Of a stretch of 64,000 nt of DNA, positions 51,588 through 62,426 are shown piece by piece. The DNA is taken from positions 143,177,954-143,241,953 of the forward strand of contig CP136064.1 of assembly GCA_032622095.1 (NCBI GenBank), given 5' to 3'. Origin of the DNA: Siphonodentalium dalli (Eukaryota > Mollusca > Scaphopoda > Gadilida > Siphonodentaliidae). Both the position numbers and the translations under genes were made by a program. The notes beneath the pieces were generated by a model. The model searched no databases and was not told the origin of the DNA. It saw nothing but the letters and a program-made list of their open reading frames with translations. Position 1 is the stretch's first letter, and every line of letters starts with the position of its first letter.

Positions 51588-52703
51588 CTTCGGCGAAGAT
51601 CTGTTTGCGTAAAAAGTTGTCTTTCAGGTGGGGCACTTTCCACAGTACTTGGAGTCGATGAAGATTACAGTAAGATGATCGATAGACTTAATTCTAGATT
51701 CGGAATGCCAGAAAAACTCACAGAAGTTATCATTCGCGACATCGAATTGTTGGAGGATATTCCTGATGGTGATAGTGCTAGTTTCATACACATGGTGGAC
51801 GTAGTTGAGCGCTGTTGGCTTGACCTTAAACAAGCTAACCTGGGACAAGAGATGAACAACTCTACAGTTACCATCCAAATCGAAAGATTGCTACCAAGGA
51901 TTCAGAGACACGAATGGACGCTGATGAAGCAATGGAACAGGAAGGGGAATTTAGCTATAGATTTTTCTGATTTCATGGAGTTTTTGATTGAGGAGAAATC
52001 CGCTATGGAGAACATGCAAAGTTATTCGAATCGCATGCACGTGGACAGGAAATCAGTCAATACTTTGACAAAGGATGTACAATATAAGGAAAATTCACAG
52101 TTGTCGGACATGATTCAGTCGTTCAACGAACATATACACAACAATTCAGAGATTATTCGACAACTCACAGACAAGATCGGGTCGCTAGATGCTTCTAATC
52201 GAGGAAATAGTTCTAATACTAAATTAAATCCTCAAGCCGACTCTTTCGAAATGCAGTCACCGAGGTACAGAAGGTGTTGGTATCACTGTAGTGACTCTCA
52301 TGCTATCGGATCATGTGTAGGATTCGCCAGGCTTGATATCGCCACGAAATTGGAGATTGTTAAACAGAACGGAGCCTGTGAAATATGTCTTATGTTGAAC
52401 CACCAAACTACCGAATGTATGCACAAACAACCATGTGGAACAGTTGATGGTGTGTCTACCGGTTCTTGCCAAGAACTACATCACCCTTCACTTCATAAAA
52501 TAAAAGCAAGGGCAGTTTCATCACATAGCAATGCTCAAATAGTTGATGGTGAACTATTGTGCAAAAGCATGCTGATGCTCAGTCGAGTCCAGTATAAACA
52601 GAGAAAGGTTGGGACACTTTGGGATCCCGGTGCTAATATGACACTTGTGACCCATCGTATGGCACGCGAATTTGGTCTGCAAGGTCGTGACGTTGACTTA
52701 TGA
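51588..52703 (+). pseudogene. gag: BEL/Pao-type Gag with start of protease, truncated
   Basis: The frame is open from 51588; the first ATG is at 51675 (342 codons), but similarity to the family already begins upstream with CLSGGALSTV, so the true start is missing. Residues 1-115 from that ATG resemble the C-terminal half of the DUF1759 gag region (LNSRFGMPEKL). Zinc-binding motifs follow: CWYHCSDSHAIGSC at 201-214 and a canonical CX2CX4HX4C (CEICLMLNHQTTEC) at 235-248. A Cys/His cluster with HHPSLH is at 264-274. The protease start, LWDPGANMTLVT, is at 315-326; the usual DSG/DTG triad reads D-P-G. Gag proteins form the particle that packages element RNA. The frame ends at 52703, where a single-base shift leads into the next ORF. 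Degenerate copy. Confidence 0.85.
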
Positions 52704-53494
52704 TCACTAAGGTCGGCAATGTAACTGAACTGGTGAGAAGCAAACTCTACACCATTCCTCTTACTGATAAGCGTGGACACGTTTGGCATGTGAAAGCTTT
52801 TGGGTTGGAGGAGATTACCGCAAATGTTGGAGAGTCTGATCTTTCTGCTATTAGTAAATTATTCAGTGGTGTTTCTCCTATTGATGTTGAACGACCTGCA
52901 GGAAAAATCGACTTATTAATCGGTACCGATAATTGTATACTCCTACCAAAATTAAAACAGGAGTGTGAAAATCTTCAATTACTAGAGAACCAGTTTGGAT
53001 TGTGCATCCGTGGACACCACGAGTTGTTGAAATCTGGAGGAGAAACAAGTTCCAATTGGCTCTGTCATGTTAACGGTATGGAACTGGGATCAGCTAATAC
53101 TTGTGCAAATTTGAAAATTCATGTTGAAGACAAATCAGAATTCTTTGTATCAGCACCGTTGAGTTCCACAATTGAACATCGAGCTATACCGAACGTGGAA
53201 CGAGGCAAGCGCGTGTCGGATGGAGTCATGTCTGGAGATTCGGTTTCGAGTGGTGAATCATGGTGGTTTGATCATATGCGAGTGACATGTGGACGTAGCA
53301 ATAATGGAAAGGATAAAGAACAATATGATTCCGCACAAAATTTCAGAGGAAGGTTCCGATTCGTTCGTGTCATAACTATTTTGGGATCGTTCATCGCGTT
53401 CATGGCTATCTTCCATATATTTATCGCACAGTCTGGTATTTACACGGAAACCAGGCCTCAGCTCACAAGGCGACTCGGGCGAGATTGTCGCTGA
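52700..53494 (+). pseudogene. BEL/Pao protease-region ORF fused to a membrane tail
   Basis: 264 codons, overlapping the previous ORF by 4 bases in another frame (ATGA). Residues 1-110 continue the DUF1758 protease-like region: GKIDLLIGTDNCILLP at 68-83 and NQFGLCIRG at 97-105 are typical of that family. From about 165 the match fades. Residues ~218-243 are a strongly hydrophobic segment (FVRVITILGSFIAFMAIFHI), followed by a basic tail and stop. Reverse transcriptase, RNase H and integrase, which should follow in a full BEL element (normally well over 1,000 further codons), are absent. The tail may be the end of pol or env joined by an internal deletion. Not capable of autonomous transposition. 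Confidence 0.75.
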
Positions 53495-53521
53495 CTTCGC
53501 CCTATCGTCGCCTTCAATTTT

Positions 53522-53560
53522 AGGGGGAATTTTTTTTTTTTTTTTTCTTAATTTTTTTTC
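53522..53560 (+). other. Polypurine-like AGGGGGAA followed by T-runs
   Basis: AGGGGGAA at 53522-53529 sits 28 bp after the stop of the preceding ORF and is followed by runs of T. In LTR elements a polypurine tract lies just before the 3' LTR, but the LTR-like repeat of this window does not start here, so the assignment is tentative. Confidence 0.35.
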
Positions 53561-54329
53561 TAGTTTTTTTTCCGGACATGTCTGGACATGTCTGTATATA
53601 GATGAATTGTGGCGGCCATCACAAAAAGAAACAGACGATGCAGAGCCAAAGACCCAAGTGTTTAAAATAAAAAAATAAAATATGACCTATTGTTTTGTGT
53701 TGTTATTCCGTCGCCTTTGTTCCCTTTGCGGTAATGAATGTTAATCACGAATGTTTTGACACGCTGAAAACACGATGAGATGTTCGCATCTGTGTTGTTA
53801 CTGACCATCGTGAGTGTCACAAATAAATGTTTTAATTAACTTAAAAGACCGCCGTCCCGCTTTTCAGATATAAAACAATTACGACATTATCAGAGTATGT
53901 ACGCTTCGGAAGTTCGTTTCGGTAACGCGTCGGACTTTTTGAAGAGACCGCGTCAGACTTTTTGAAGAGACCGACTTCCGTAAATAAAATAATGTCAAGT
54001 TTATTGCTTTAATCGGATTATACCAGTGATGTTGGCATTAATTAAGGGAGGCCATTAATTAATAAAAGCTTTTGCAACTCCTTTGTTTATATATTTAGTC
54101 CTTATTGTTTATTTTAGCGGACACCCACATTACAGCCGTGACCAAATTAAACTTAAAAAGTTACATGCATCATGATTCAGACTGTACAAACGTATCTTCC
54201 AAGCTGCAGTCTAGGAAATAATACTACTTTCATTTAGTTAAAAAAGTAACTATTACTGTAACTTGATAATTGTCTTGCTTAAATGATAGCAACACAACAC
54301 ATTTCCAAAAATTTTAAATGTATAATAAC
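53561..54329. other. Non-coding interval
   Basis: It contains aaaataaaaaaataaaa near 53665 (possible polyadenylation signal) and a 23-bp direct duplication containing actttttgaagagacc (about 53931-53972). It could be an unrelated LTR or flank. No ORF. Confidence 0.45.
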
Positions 54330-54572
54330 AATTAATTAAATGGGAACTGTTAAATGTTTATCATTTCAATGTTATATGGCTAGTTTGGTGTGAATAAGGT
54401 TCAAATATAACATCCAATAAAAAATTAGATATAATTTTATCGATAAACGTGTTTTTAGCGACTTTAAAAAATCGATTATTATTTCTTAGCTGATTTTGCT
54501 CGAGTCACGTGACCGCAAAATCCGTGACGTCAACGTGGGACTTACCCCCCGCAGACGAACTGTTTACGAAAA
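54330..54572 (+). promoter_or_regulatory. Promoter-like segment with E-box and CRE; inverted partner at 60.6 kb
   Basis: GTCACGTGAC (E-box, USF/CLEAR type) is at 54504-54513 and the full CRE palindrome TGACGTCA at 54525-54532, 40 bp before the ATG at 54573. GTGACGTCAACGTGGGA (54524-54540) is repeated exactly, inverted, at 60602-60618. Further anchors (GGGAACTGTTAA, taaggtt, ataaac, gacttt) appear in the same order and near-equal spacing for ~220 bp. Confidence 0.6.
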
Positions 54573-54782
54573 ATGGCTTCTGCACACAGCATTTCCGCGT
54601 TTGAAAGTGACTCTGATCACGAAAATGACGACGAGTTACGTGTTGCGGAGGATACTGCATCTATGGCAGATACTGAAGATGCCTTTGATGGCTTGCGTTT
54701 GAATATTGGCCCATATTTACACGAACCAGCCGACGAAGATAGTCCCATTACTGGCATTAGTCGCAAGGACAGCGAGACTTAA
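54573..54782 (+). CDS. Short acidic ORF, possible first exon or relic
   Basis: 69 codons starting MASAHSISAFESDSDHENDD, rich in Asp, Glu and Ser, with IGPYLHEPADEDS near residues 45-57. Its ATG follows an E-box/CRE promoter-like segment directly, and the context aaaATGG is favourable. The PYxxEP wording is reminiscent of the N-terminal part of invertebrate proteins that carry a P2X7-like intracellular domain, but that domain itself is not present here. Downstream DNA within reach holds only MITEs and no matching exon that I can recognise. It could be exon 1 of a gene, an orphan first exon left by duplication, or chance. Function unknown. Confidence 0.35.
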   Translation: MASAHSISAFESDSDHENDDELRVAEDTASMADTEDAFDGLRLNIGPYLHEPADEDSPITGISRKDSET

Positions 54783-57090
54783 AAGTCACAGTGTCAACAA
54801 TCATTGAATCGATTAAATTATCAATGTTATTCATTTTTGACGACGATTGTCATGATAATTGATTGTTATTCTACAAATGAATAATCTACATCTAACTCTA
54901 AAAAACAAATTCCAAGAAGACAAGGAAAATAAAGCAACCAAATTTGACTTTTTGAGGACTGCATATCACTACCACTACTGTACCACTACCAGTACTGCAG
55001 TAGGCTTGTCCAAAATTGACTATATCTTTAGTATCCCGTAGATTTTCGACTACCAGTAGGCCTATCCACTCATTCACTGTCAGTGTGAGTGTTTAATAAT
55101 AGTACTGTTACTGTCCCCAAAATGTCGTGTACCCATTTATATCTCCTCTGCAAGGGGAACAACCAGACACTGACCCTTTAGACTATCAGCATCTAACATC
55201 ATCGGACTCCACCAAAGTGCCTACTCTTGTGTGCCAAATATTTGTACCTGTATGTTTATTAATTTTATGAGAAAAATCCACCCTGCACGATGCTTAAGCC
55301 TTATTACCATACATGTAGATCTGCACATTTAAACAAAATTATGGCTCTGTTCTAAATTTAAATAACAAATGCTATACAAATACCGGTAGTTTAATTACAA
55401 ATACTAGTACAAGAGATTGGATTTTTCATTTGAGATGTTGCGCACACGGGGCATGTACGTAGACAACGATGGTTACATTTCCCCATGCATATATCAATTT
55501 TAAGCATGTCAATTGCGAAAACTTGCTTTATAATCAAGTCTAGACACAAAAATAATTGTTTAACTGTACTCAATCCGATCAGATGCTCCTAAATTACTAT
55601 TTCTTTGGCTTCGGGGGTAAAAAATATTGATTCGAGTCGAGGAACCTACTCATCAACACTCTGAGTGATCAGATATCAATTTTTGAAGTTTATTATTTCT
55701 ATTGTTTGTGGCCCAAAAACACGCCGTCAAAAAGGTGGTCTCGGTCAAAATTGTGGATGAAGATGGATAATTCTAAAATCAAGTTATTATTACCACTTGA
55801 TTTTAGAATTATCCATCTTCATCCGCAATATTCCACCCTGCAGTTGTATTTGGCACACAAGATTATACCGGTAGCTGTAAACAGTAAAGTCTGAACAGTA
55901 GAGTCTAAAGGCTTTATACCGAATCACAAACACTGATTTAATATCAGTTTGTGATCAGCATTTGAAGATGGATTTATATCTATAGCTTCCTAAATATGTT
56001 TTCTATAATTCCCAGGGTATAAAATAATAAAATCGAGTCAAAGACACATGTAATGAAATGCTTATATCAATTATCGATATTCATACCCCCTTTAAAAAAA
56101 AGGGGGGTATACTGTTTTGCACCTGTCTGTCCATCCGTCTGATGTCTGTTCAGGGCATAACTTGAACAGTAGTGCTAATAACTGCTTGGATCTCAATGAA
56201 ATTTGGTATACATGTAGATGTTCACCACTATGAGGGCATTCAATTTCTTATATAATGTGATTATCAATTGGGACATATTTTTCGTTACTATTTTTACAAC
56301 AAACCGTCATGTCATAAAACTTTCAGGCGATCTCATATAGAGTTCTCCCACTTGCTACACTCCAAACATTTTTGCGAGCTGTAAAATGTCCCAAATTAGT
56401 TGTACATGTGTATGTATCTAATATACCAGAAAATATAAAATAAAATCAATATTGTCAGATAGAAGCATTTCCGGACAGGGGTTTTCAATTCATATTTATT
56501 ATTTTTAATATTTCATACATATTTCAGGAAACTGCTGCATATAAAACTTGGTTTAGGGAGAGATAGACCATCTTTAAACTGTAATCACATTAAAAACCAA
56601 GATTATTCCTTAAATGATAATTTTGAGAGGGGGGGGGGGGGGGGCACTGATTTTCTAATCTTTTAACCATATCATATCAACACATGTCTACCGGTATCAA
56701 CTTATCAAGCAATACTACCGGTAATATATACCGGTACACCTAAATTAGAAGGTGGCACAAGTTTGGAGTCTGAGGGCATTCTATTTACAACCACAGGGGT
56801 CCGGGAACTTCTTAAAAAATCTTTATCTACCGGTATACCTATATTTGTGAATGTCTATTCTATATTAATTCACGATTCACGAGGGACCTTCTAGATGGCT
56901 CCAAAGGGGTCTAAACAGGGGCAATTTCTTACGAGAAAGATATCAACATAATTGTGCAGATTAGAAATGTATACAGCACATGACGGTATTGGGGTAAGGG
57001 ACAAAAAGTGGGAGGGGCAAAACAATACATGTACCACACTGCATTAACATGGGTAACGACTCTGCTAGTTACATAATATTTAGAGGATAT
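54783..57090. other. Non-coding interval with foldback fragments
   Basis: It includes a diverged end of the ttaaaggtactcaatc element family at ~55565-55690 and a perfect ~30-bp-arm hairpin at 55755-55824 (GGATGAAGATGGATAATTCT). A small ATACCCCC/GGGGGTAT hairpin lies at 56083-56110 in front of a dispersed repeat with cctgtctgtccatccgtctg. A 16-G run is at 56629-56644. No convincing gene. Confidence 0.6.
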
Positions 57091-57231
57091 TACTTGGTTG
57101 GTTTGATATTAGACCAAATATCGGCCTGAGGTAACCTCATATCTCTATCAGCCTGACATCGAAGGTCGAAGGCTGATATGAGGTTACCGAGGGGGCTGAA
57201 ATCAGGCCAATATATTCAAACCAACCAAGTA
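57091..57231. mobile_element. Foldback MITE, copy 1
   Basis: TACTTGGTTGGTTTGATATT at the left pairs with AAACCAACCAAGTA at the right. The interior arms taacctcatat and atatgaggtta also pair around gaaggtcgaaggc. No ORF. Confidence 0.8.
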
Positions 57232-57408
57232 CATGTAATACCCTACACGTAACTATTAATTTGTTATTTCTTATGAGAAAGATAATCATCATAATGGTGC
57301 AGATTAGAAATTTCTACAGTGATGGTATTGGGGTCAGAGAAAAAAGTGAGAGCATTAACCTGGGCAACGACTGGTCACCTTGCTAGTTATATAATAATTA
57401 GAGGACAT

Positions 57409-57551
57409 TTCTTGGTTGGTTTGATATTTAATAGGCCTGATATCAGCCTAAGGTAACCTCATATCACTATCAGCCTGACATCGAAGGTCGAAGGCTGAAA
57501 TGAGGTTACCGAGGGCTGAAATCAGGCCTATAATATCAAACCAACCAAGTA
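57409..57551. mobile_element. Foldback MITE, copy 2, in a ~320-bp tandem duplication
   Basis: Same termini and stem as 57091-57231. The flanking sequence (gtgcagattagaaat upstream, gctagttatataata before the stem) is repeated as well, so MITE plus flank were duplicated together at about 318-bp offset. Confidence 0.8.
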
Positions 57552-57778
57552 ATACCCTATCCATAACATTAATTAGTTTGCCTCTTAGTAACAGTAAACA
57601 GTGATCTATTGACAACTCTTTCAAATGAGTGACATCACAAAAAATCATTGTCTTAGTATGCATTATTTAACAGTGAAATAGAATTATGCCATGTTGTAAA
57701 GCCATATTACTTGGATCCGTGATGTCATGAAATCATATTACTCTGATTGGTGATGTCCTAAAACTATATTACTCAATT

Positions 57779-58265
57779 TAAAGGTACTCAATCTGATAAA
57801 ACTCCTCTCAATTACTATTTCAATGGCTTCGGGGGTCAAAAATAATTGATTCGAGTCGAGGAAGCCACCCATCAAAGCTCAGATTTTTTAGATATCGATT
57901 TTAGAAATCTATTATTTTTCATTATCGGGAATACTTTCTGTCCCAGAACACAGTCAAAATTGCGTTATTATTACCACTTGATTTTAGAGTTATCCATCCT
58001 TGTCTGTTTGAATAGTGTTTTGGTGTACACATCTCGAGCAGATTACGAAGTTGAAGGCAATTATTAGTACTCATCTCGAGAAAATAACAAATTTAAAAAA
58101 TCAATATCTAATAACTCTGAGCTTTGTTTGATGGGTTCCTCGACTCGAATCAAATATTTTTTACCCTAAAAGCCAAAGAAATAGTAATATAGGACCCTCT
58201 GATCGGATTGTTGTTGTTGGAATCTGTTGAGATGGGGACCCTCTGATCGGATTGAGTACCTTTAA
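57779..58265. mobile_element. ~490-bp TIR element (ttaaaggtactcaatc family)
   Basis: The left end TTAAAGGTACTCAATCTGAT pairs with the right end ATTGAGTACCTTTAA. The inverted arms extend ~130 bp inward through actatttc..ggcttcgggggt and gattcgagtcgagg. A second near-complete copy lies at 58989-59275 and a fragment at 55565-55690. Non-coding; superfamily not assigned. Confidence 0.8.
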
Positions 58266-58988
58266 GGCAAATTGAAGTGATATTCACCTACGGTAAGTAC
58301 ATGTACAAATGTAGTTTGATAACAAGCCATACCGGGCAAAAATTTGAAAATTTGTTTGACCGATATAGCCATCAGTAGGAAACTTCCTTCCAAGTGGTGC
58401 TGTCGTAACATACAGGTATCAAGGTGGACCCCCCTCCCCAATGGGGAGACTATCTAGCCACGTCTCTGATTTCAGTGGTCACACAATGAGTGAACAAGAG
58501 ACCCAGAGCTCTTTCGCAGATAAGTCGTGGCTTCCTATACATGTACATGTACTTAAACTGAGGCCACAGGGGCTTGTTAAGAAAACAAGTAAAAATATAT
58601 ATACAAAAACATGCGTTTGTAAAGCATTACATGTACCGGTATACATATCAATAGAATATTGATGCATTTATAATGTTTGATAAAGTGGCATCCTCAATTT
58701 TACTTGTTTTCTTTACAACAAGTCCGTGTGACTATATCACATGTCATGTACAATTAGTTCAAGATTGAACTTAACACTAAACACTGCTTTAATATTTAGT
58801 ATTACCTTTATTTGGAAATAAATTATAATGTGCAATGGACTGAACAGCCAATAGGTTGCTGGACATTTCCCATAGAAGTTTGACATAGAGATGTTTCGCA
58901 CCAGGGTTCTGGACATTTCATACCAGTACATGTATCATTTCGACAATTTGTACCATTGAGTATACCGTATTATTTTTTGGAAATAACA
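58266..58988. other. Non-coding interval
   Basis: It contains tacatgtacatgtac-type words and short shadow ORFs; nothing supported. Confidence 0.5.
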
Positions 58989-59275
58989 TTAAAGGTACTC
59001 AAACCGATTCGATGGTTCCCATATTATCAGATTCCAACAACAAACATTTTTTGGAAATGCCGCTTCGGTTATCAGAATCGATTAAATGCCCAAAAAAAAA
59101 ATATGCTTTTAAACCAGTCAACAATAGTAAACAATTGCCCAAATTTTCCAAAACCTGTTATTTATCAACATTTTGTTCAACACGGGTGGGTTCCTCGACT
59201 CGAATCAAATATGTTTACCCCCGAAGCCAAGGAAATAGTAATATGAAAGCGTTAATTCAGATTATGTATCTTTAA
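58989..59275. mobile_element. Second, diverged copy of the ttaaaggtactcaa element
   Basis: The left end attaaaggtactcaaaccga and the right part cctcgactcgaatcaaatat...agccaaggaaatagtaatat match the element at 57779-58265. The extreme right end is degraded. Confidence 0.65.
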
Positions 59276-59604
59276 CTTTGTTGCCACAATTTCAATTTGT
59301 TAATTTTTTTTCGCAAAAAAAGAAAGAAATATGTTTACATGTAATTGTCTGGTTGTCATCATCACGTAACTTTAAATCGTAAACATGTTCGCTTTCATTA
59401 AGTTAACAAAATTAAAATAATTTTTCACATGGTACGCTGCATACGCATGACCAATTACCATTTGTGGGAACCAACGAAACATACAAATGTATATGGTGTG
59501 AAATGACAAAACATATGGTACGAAACAATCAACTGTGTAGTTCAAATTAAGGGTATATATAAACCGGCCATGGTAGGAATTTCTTAGGAAACATCGTTTG
59601 AGCC

Positions 59605-59998
59605 ATCCAACAAACCTTGGTGAATCACCGAGTGATCTACATGTATAATAGCCCGGAAGTGCTTAAATAGACCGATCGGTCTTCCACAGTCAGCATGCAT
59701 CTGGTAAGACGGGAGTCAATCTAAACTGTTCTATAATTATCTTTCAACCAATACTAGTACTTGCAAACAATAACAATTATTGTGATTTCTTTTGAAACAA
59801 ACAGAATAATTATTTACTGAGAATATTCAATATAAACATCTACAAATTCTTAAACAAACGGAATTTCAATGTTCAAGAAATTTAGAGGTCTCCCCTCTTA
59901 CAATACAACAGTGAGCAATATGCCAGGAAGACCGATCAATGAATCTATTTTAACTCGATCAGGCTATTATTGTACAATATATATCGGTTGTTCACCTA
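59605..59998. mobile_element. ~395-bp TIR element related to 37.0-37.7 kb
   Basis: The left part (ggtgaatcaccgagtgatct...agaccgatcggtct) and the right part, reversed (ggtgaacaaccgatatata...gatcggtct), form imperfect inverted ends. Interior segments such as aatttcaatgttcaagaaat and gccaggaagaccgatc match 37595-37650. No ORF. Confidence 0.65.
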
Positions 59999-60594
59999 CA
60001 CTTGTCCAACTGATTTTGGAGAATATATACAAGCGAAATGATTAAAAAAAATATTTATTAATTATAATAAATAATCATCAAATTGGAAGAGTTCAGCATC
60101 AGCTCCTTGCTGGCATTGTTGAATACGGCCCAAGTCGGATTACCATCGGAAAAAACATCGAAAATAGGTGATTTACTTCCCAAATTGCCATCGTAGTTTT
60201 AGAATCTTTTTCCACCAAGAATGTGTTGAAAACTGCAGACAACTGTTCTATGCACATTACAGTCCAATAATTTTGACTCTTGGTTGATAAACATTCCTCT
60301 AAAACATAAATCTGTCTATAAAAGTGTCAATTTGTTTCAATTGCGAAAGGTCAACCTCCAGTCCAGAATCGAAAATCCAATTCACAATATTCATCGAAAA
60401 TTCTCAAAACAGCGTCCAACGTATAGTCCTAGCACAACTCCGTGATATTATATGATTTACACACTTTAATCATCAATACTTTCTAAATGTCCAAATTGTT
60501 GAAAATAGTAGATTTGTATCGTAAGTCGCCATTAACAAAACAAATGAGAAAACACGTGGACATGTTTACGTCTTATTCCCTCATCCGAAAAAAA
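59999..60594. other. Non-coding interval
   Basis: AT-rich, with no supported ORF, repeat or RNA. Confidence 0.5.
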
Positions 60595-60830
60595 GTTGCG
60601 TTCCCACGTTGACGTCACGCTTCTTTGTGCACATAAAACTGGCGAGTGGCTTTTTAGTTTTTCCTTATTATTTTCGACGTCAAAAAGTCATTAAAATCTC
60701 GATGTTTATGCTATAAGTTGGTGTTTTAGAATATGATTCGTTTTTAGTAACCTTAATTCTACGTTATGACACTGGTATAGTTTATTTTACTGAACAAAAA
60801 GTTTTATTAACAGTTCCCTTTTAAGCTAAT
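60595..60830 (-). promoter_or_regulatory. Inverted partner of the 54.3-kb CRE segment
   Basis: TCCCACGTTGACGTCAC at 60602-60618 is the exact reverse complement of 54524-54540. aacagttccc near 60810 matches GGGAACTGTT at 54341. The E-box of the left copy is not conserved (gtgcac instead). Reading on the minus strand no ORF starts soon after, so this copy may be dead. Confidence 0.55.
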
Positions 60831-61372
60831 TTCAGATAAAGTCAAATTTTTTGAGTTTTATTTGTTATTTTATCTTTTTAAATTTTTTATTGTCAGATGT
60901 TATAAAATAAAGCGATATTTGAAAATTGTCAATTTTTGGTAGTCTCCCCACCCTGAAGTCTCCCTAAATTTCCTGAAGTCTCCCTAAATTTCCTGGAGGG
61001 AGACTTCAAGTCTCCCTGTTCTGGACCCCTAGGCTGAGGCCTGACGGAAAACGATTCCAGGAGTAGCAGTTATGGCACCTCGACCATGTGTGTGTGAGGT
61101 GTCTGTTTTAGCCAATGATAATGTCTACACTTTAGAAGTATATGGTCGCATTTATCTTCAATGTGTAGCTATGAAATTGTGTGCTTTAAGTGTGTATAGT
61201 TTAAACTTAGGAACCATTCGAAGTGAGGATTCCATACATGCTGATTCAACATGTCCAGTCGACATACCATACATAAGGTGTATACGTGATGATTTGTATG
61301 CTCTACCTCTGAGGTCAACACAATATGTGCTCGTGTTAGAACTACACATGCTGAGTTATTATGGCGGGGGAG
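60831..61372 (+). other. Tail of an LTR-element interior with polypurine tract
   Basis: It includes short repeats of ctgaagtctccctaaatttc (60953-60995) and an open frame from 61072 whose product I do not recognise. GGCGGGGGAG at 61363-61372 directly abuts the TG of the LTR-like repeat, as a polypurine tract does before a 3' LTR. The sequence between is probably the degraded 3' internal part of that element. Confidence 0.5.
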
Positions 61373-62015
61373 TGTATCACGCGGTGATAGAGTGTGAATC
61401 AATTGTGACCGAATTTCCTCGGAAATCAAATCCTTCATTCCTGATATTGAATATTCCAATACTGTTCAGATGCAATCGATATGTATATAGCTGTGAGAGT
61501 GATGGGAGTCATAACGATTTCGACTGTGGATCAACAATGTAATTATATGTGGATTCGTACAAGTGTAGTAGACGTGGATCTGATTCACGCTCAATGAATG
61601 TCATATCACTACGTTGAAATCGCTGGCGTTGTTGTGGGTACCGTTGGTAAAGACCACATTTTCGAACTGAACGATATATGCTCAAACTTTCGCGCCTTCA
61701 CCGTCGACAACTGAATTCGAACACAACTTTCATACTTTCCTACTCATATCGGCCACAAATACGAATGCATACTTAGAATACCAGACAGACCATGAGTGAA
61801 TGATATTGATTCTGTTTCATTTGCTTACTCAGCTGATACTGATTGGAATACTATCGATTCTGATGATAATTCACCCGGCTGGTTTCGATCTTCATATGAC
61901 ACCGTGCTATTGGGATGCATACATCTATGTTCTTTAGTGACATTTGTTGTGGTATACTGTATACTATTTGATAAGTTGATTTCAATTGTGGTGTGTTTAT
62001 AGTTTGGGAGGACCA
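61373..62015 (+). repeat. LTR-like repeat, copy 2 (behind polypurine tract)
   Basis: It matches 50842-51531 from TGTATCACGCGG to GGAGGACCA, with substitutions at a few percent and two internal deletions relative to copy 1. With GGCGGGGGAG immediately upstream it has the position of a 3' LTR. The 5 bases before copy 1 (atcag) and those after copy 2 (cacgt) do not match, so an intact target duplication is not visible. Confidence 0.7.
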
Positions 62016-62426
62016 CACGTTTGTACCATTGTGTTTGTATTATACATGTAAAGTGTCTCGTTCGGATAGTTGCATTTAACGTCTTCCTTGTGTATTCTTT
62101 CTTAGTTGCTATTTATTGAATTCGCATTCTGTAGCATTTGGTCGCATCCATATGGACGTGCTTTGTGCATTATGTATTTCCATATATCCCATGCATGTGG
62201 ATGTATCCATTTACATGTGACATAGTACTAATATGCGTTTTTCTATTACAGGTTGAAACAATAAAATTGTTTAACAACCTTGGCGTCTTGCATTTGGCCC
62301 AACCACACGAAACAATCAGGAACCAGACTTTCATTGTGTATTTCGTCTTGGCTTGGTAATAATAAAATATGGCGTCGTCGACAGTTTGATCTTAAGGAAC
62401 ATTTAATTGTCGTCTAGTATATAAAC
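62016..62426 (+). other. Possible Ty3/gypsy leader or LTR remnant
   Basis: It contains caataaaattg near 62262 and aataataaaata near 62359 (polyadenylation-like). TGGCGTCGTCGACAG at 62370 could be a primer-binding site 57 bp before the gag ATG. The left LTR boundary cannot be set without a second copy. Confidence 0.35.

Noticed and set aside
53522-53880. 3' LTR directly after the BEL/Pao ORF.
   Set aside because: A polypurine-like tract is present, but the following sequence does not match the LTR-like repeat upstream of gag, and no second copy is found in the window.
61072-61542. 156-codon ORF running into the LTR-like repeat.
   Set aside because: It crosses the polypurine tract and the LTR start, so at most its first part is a relic of element coding sequence; no domain recognised.
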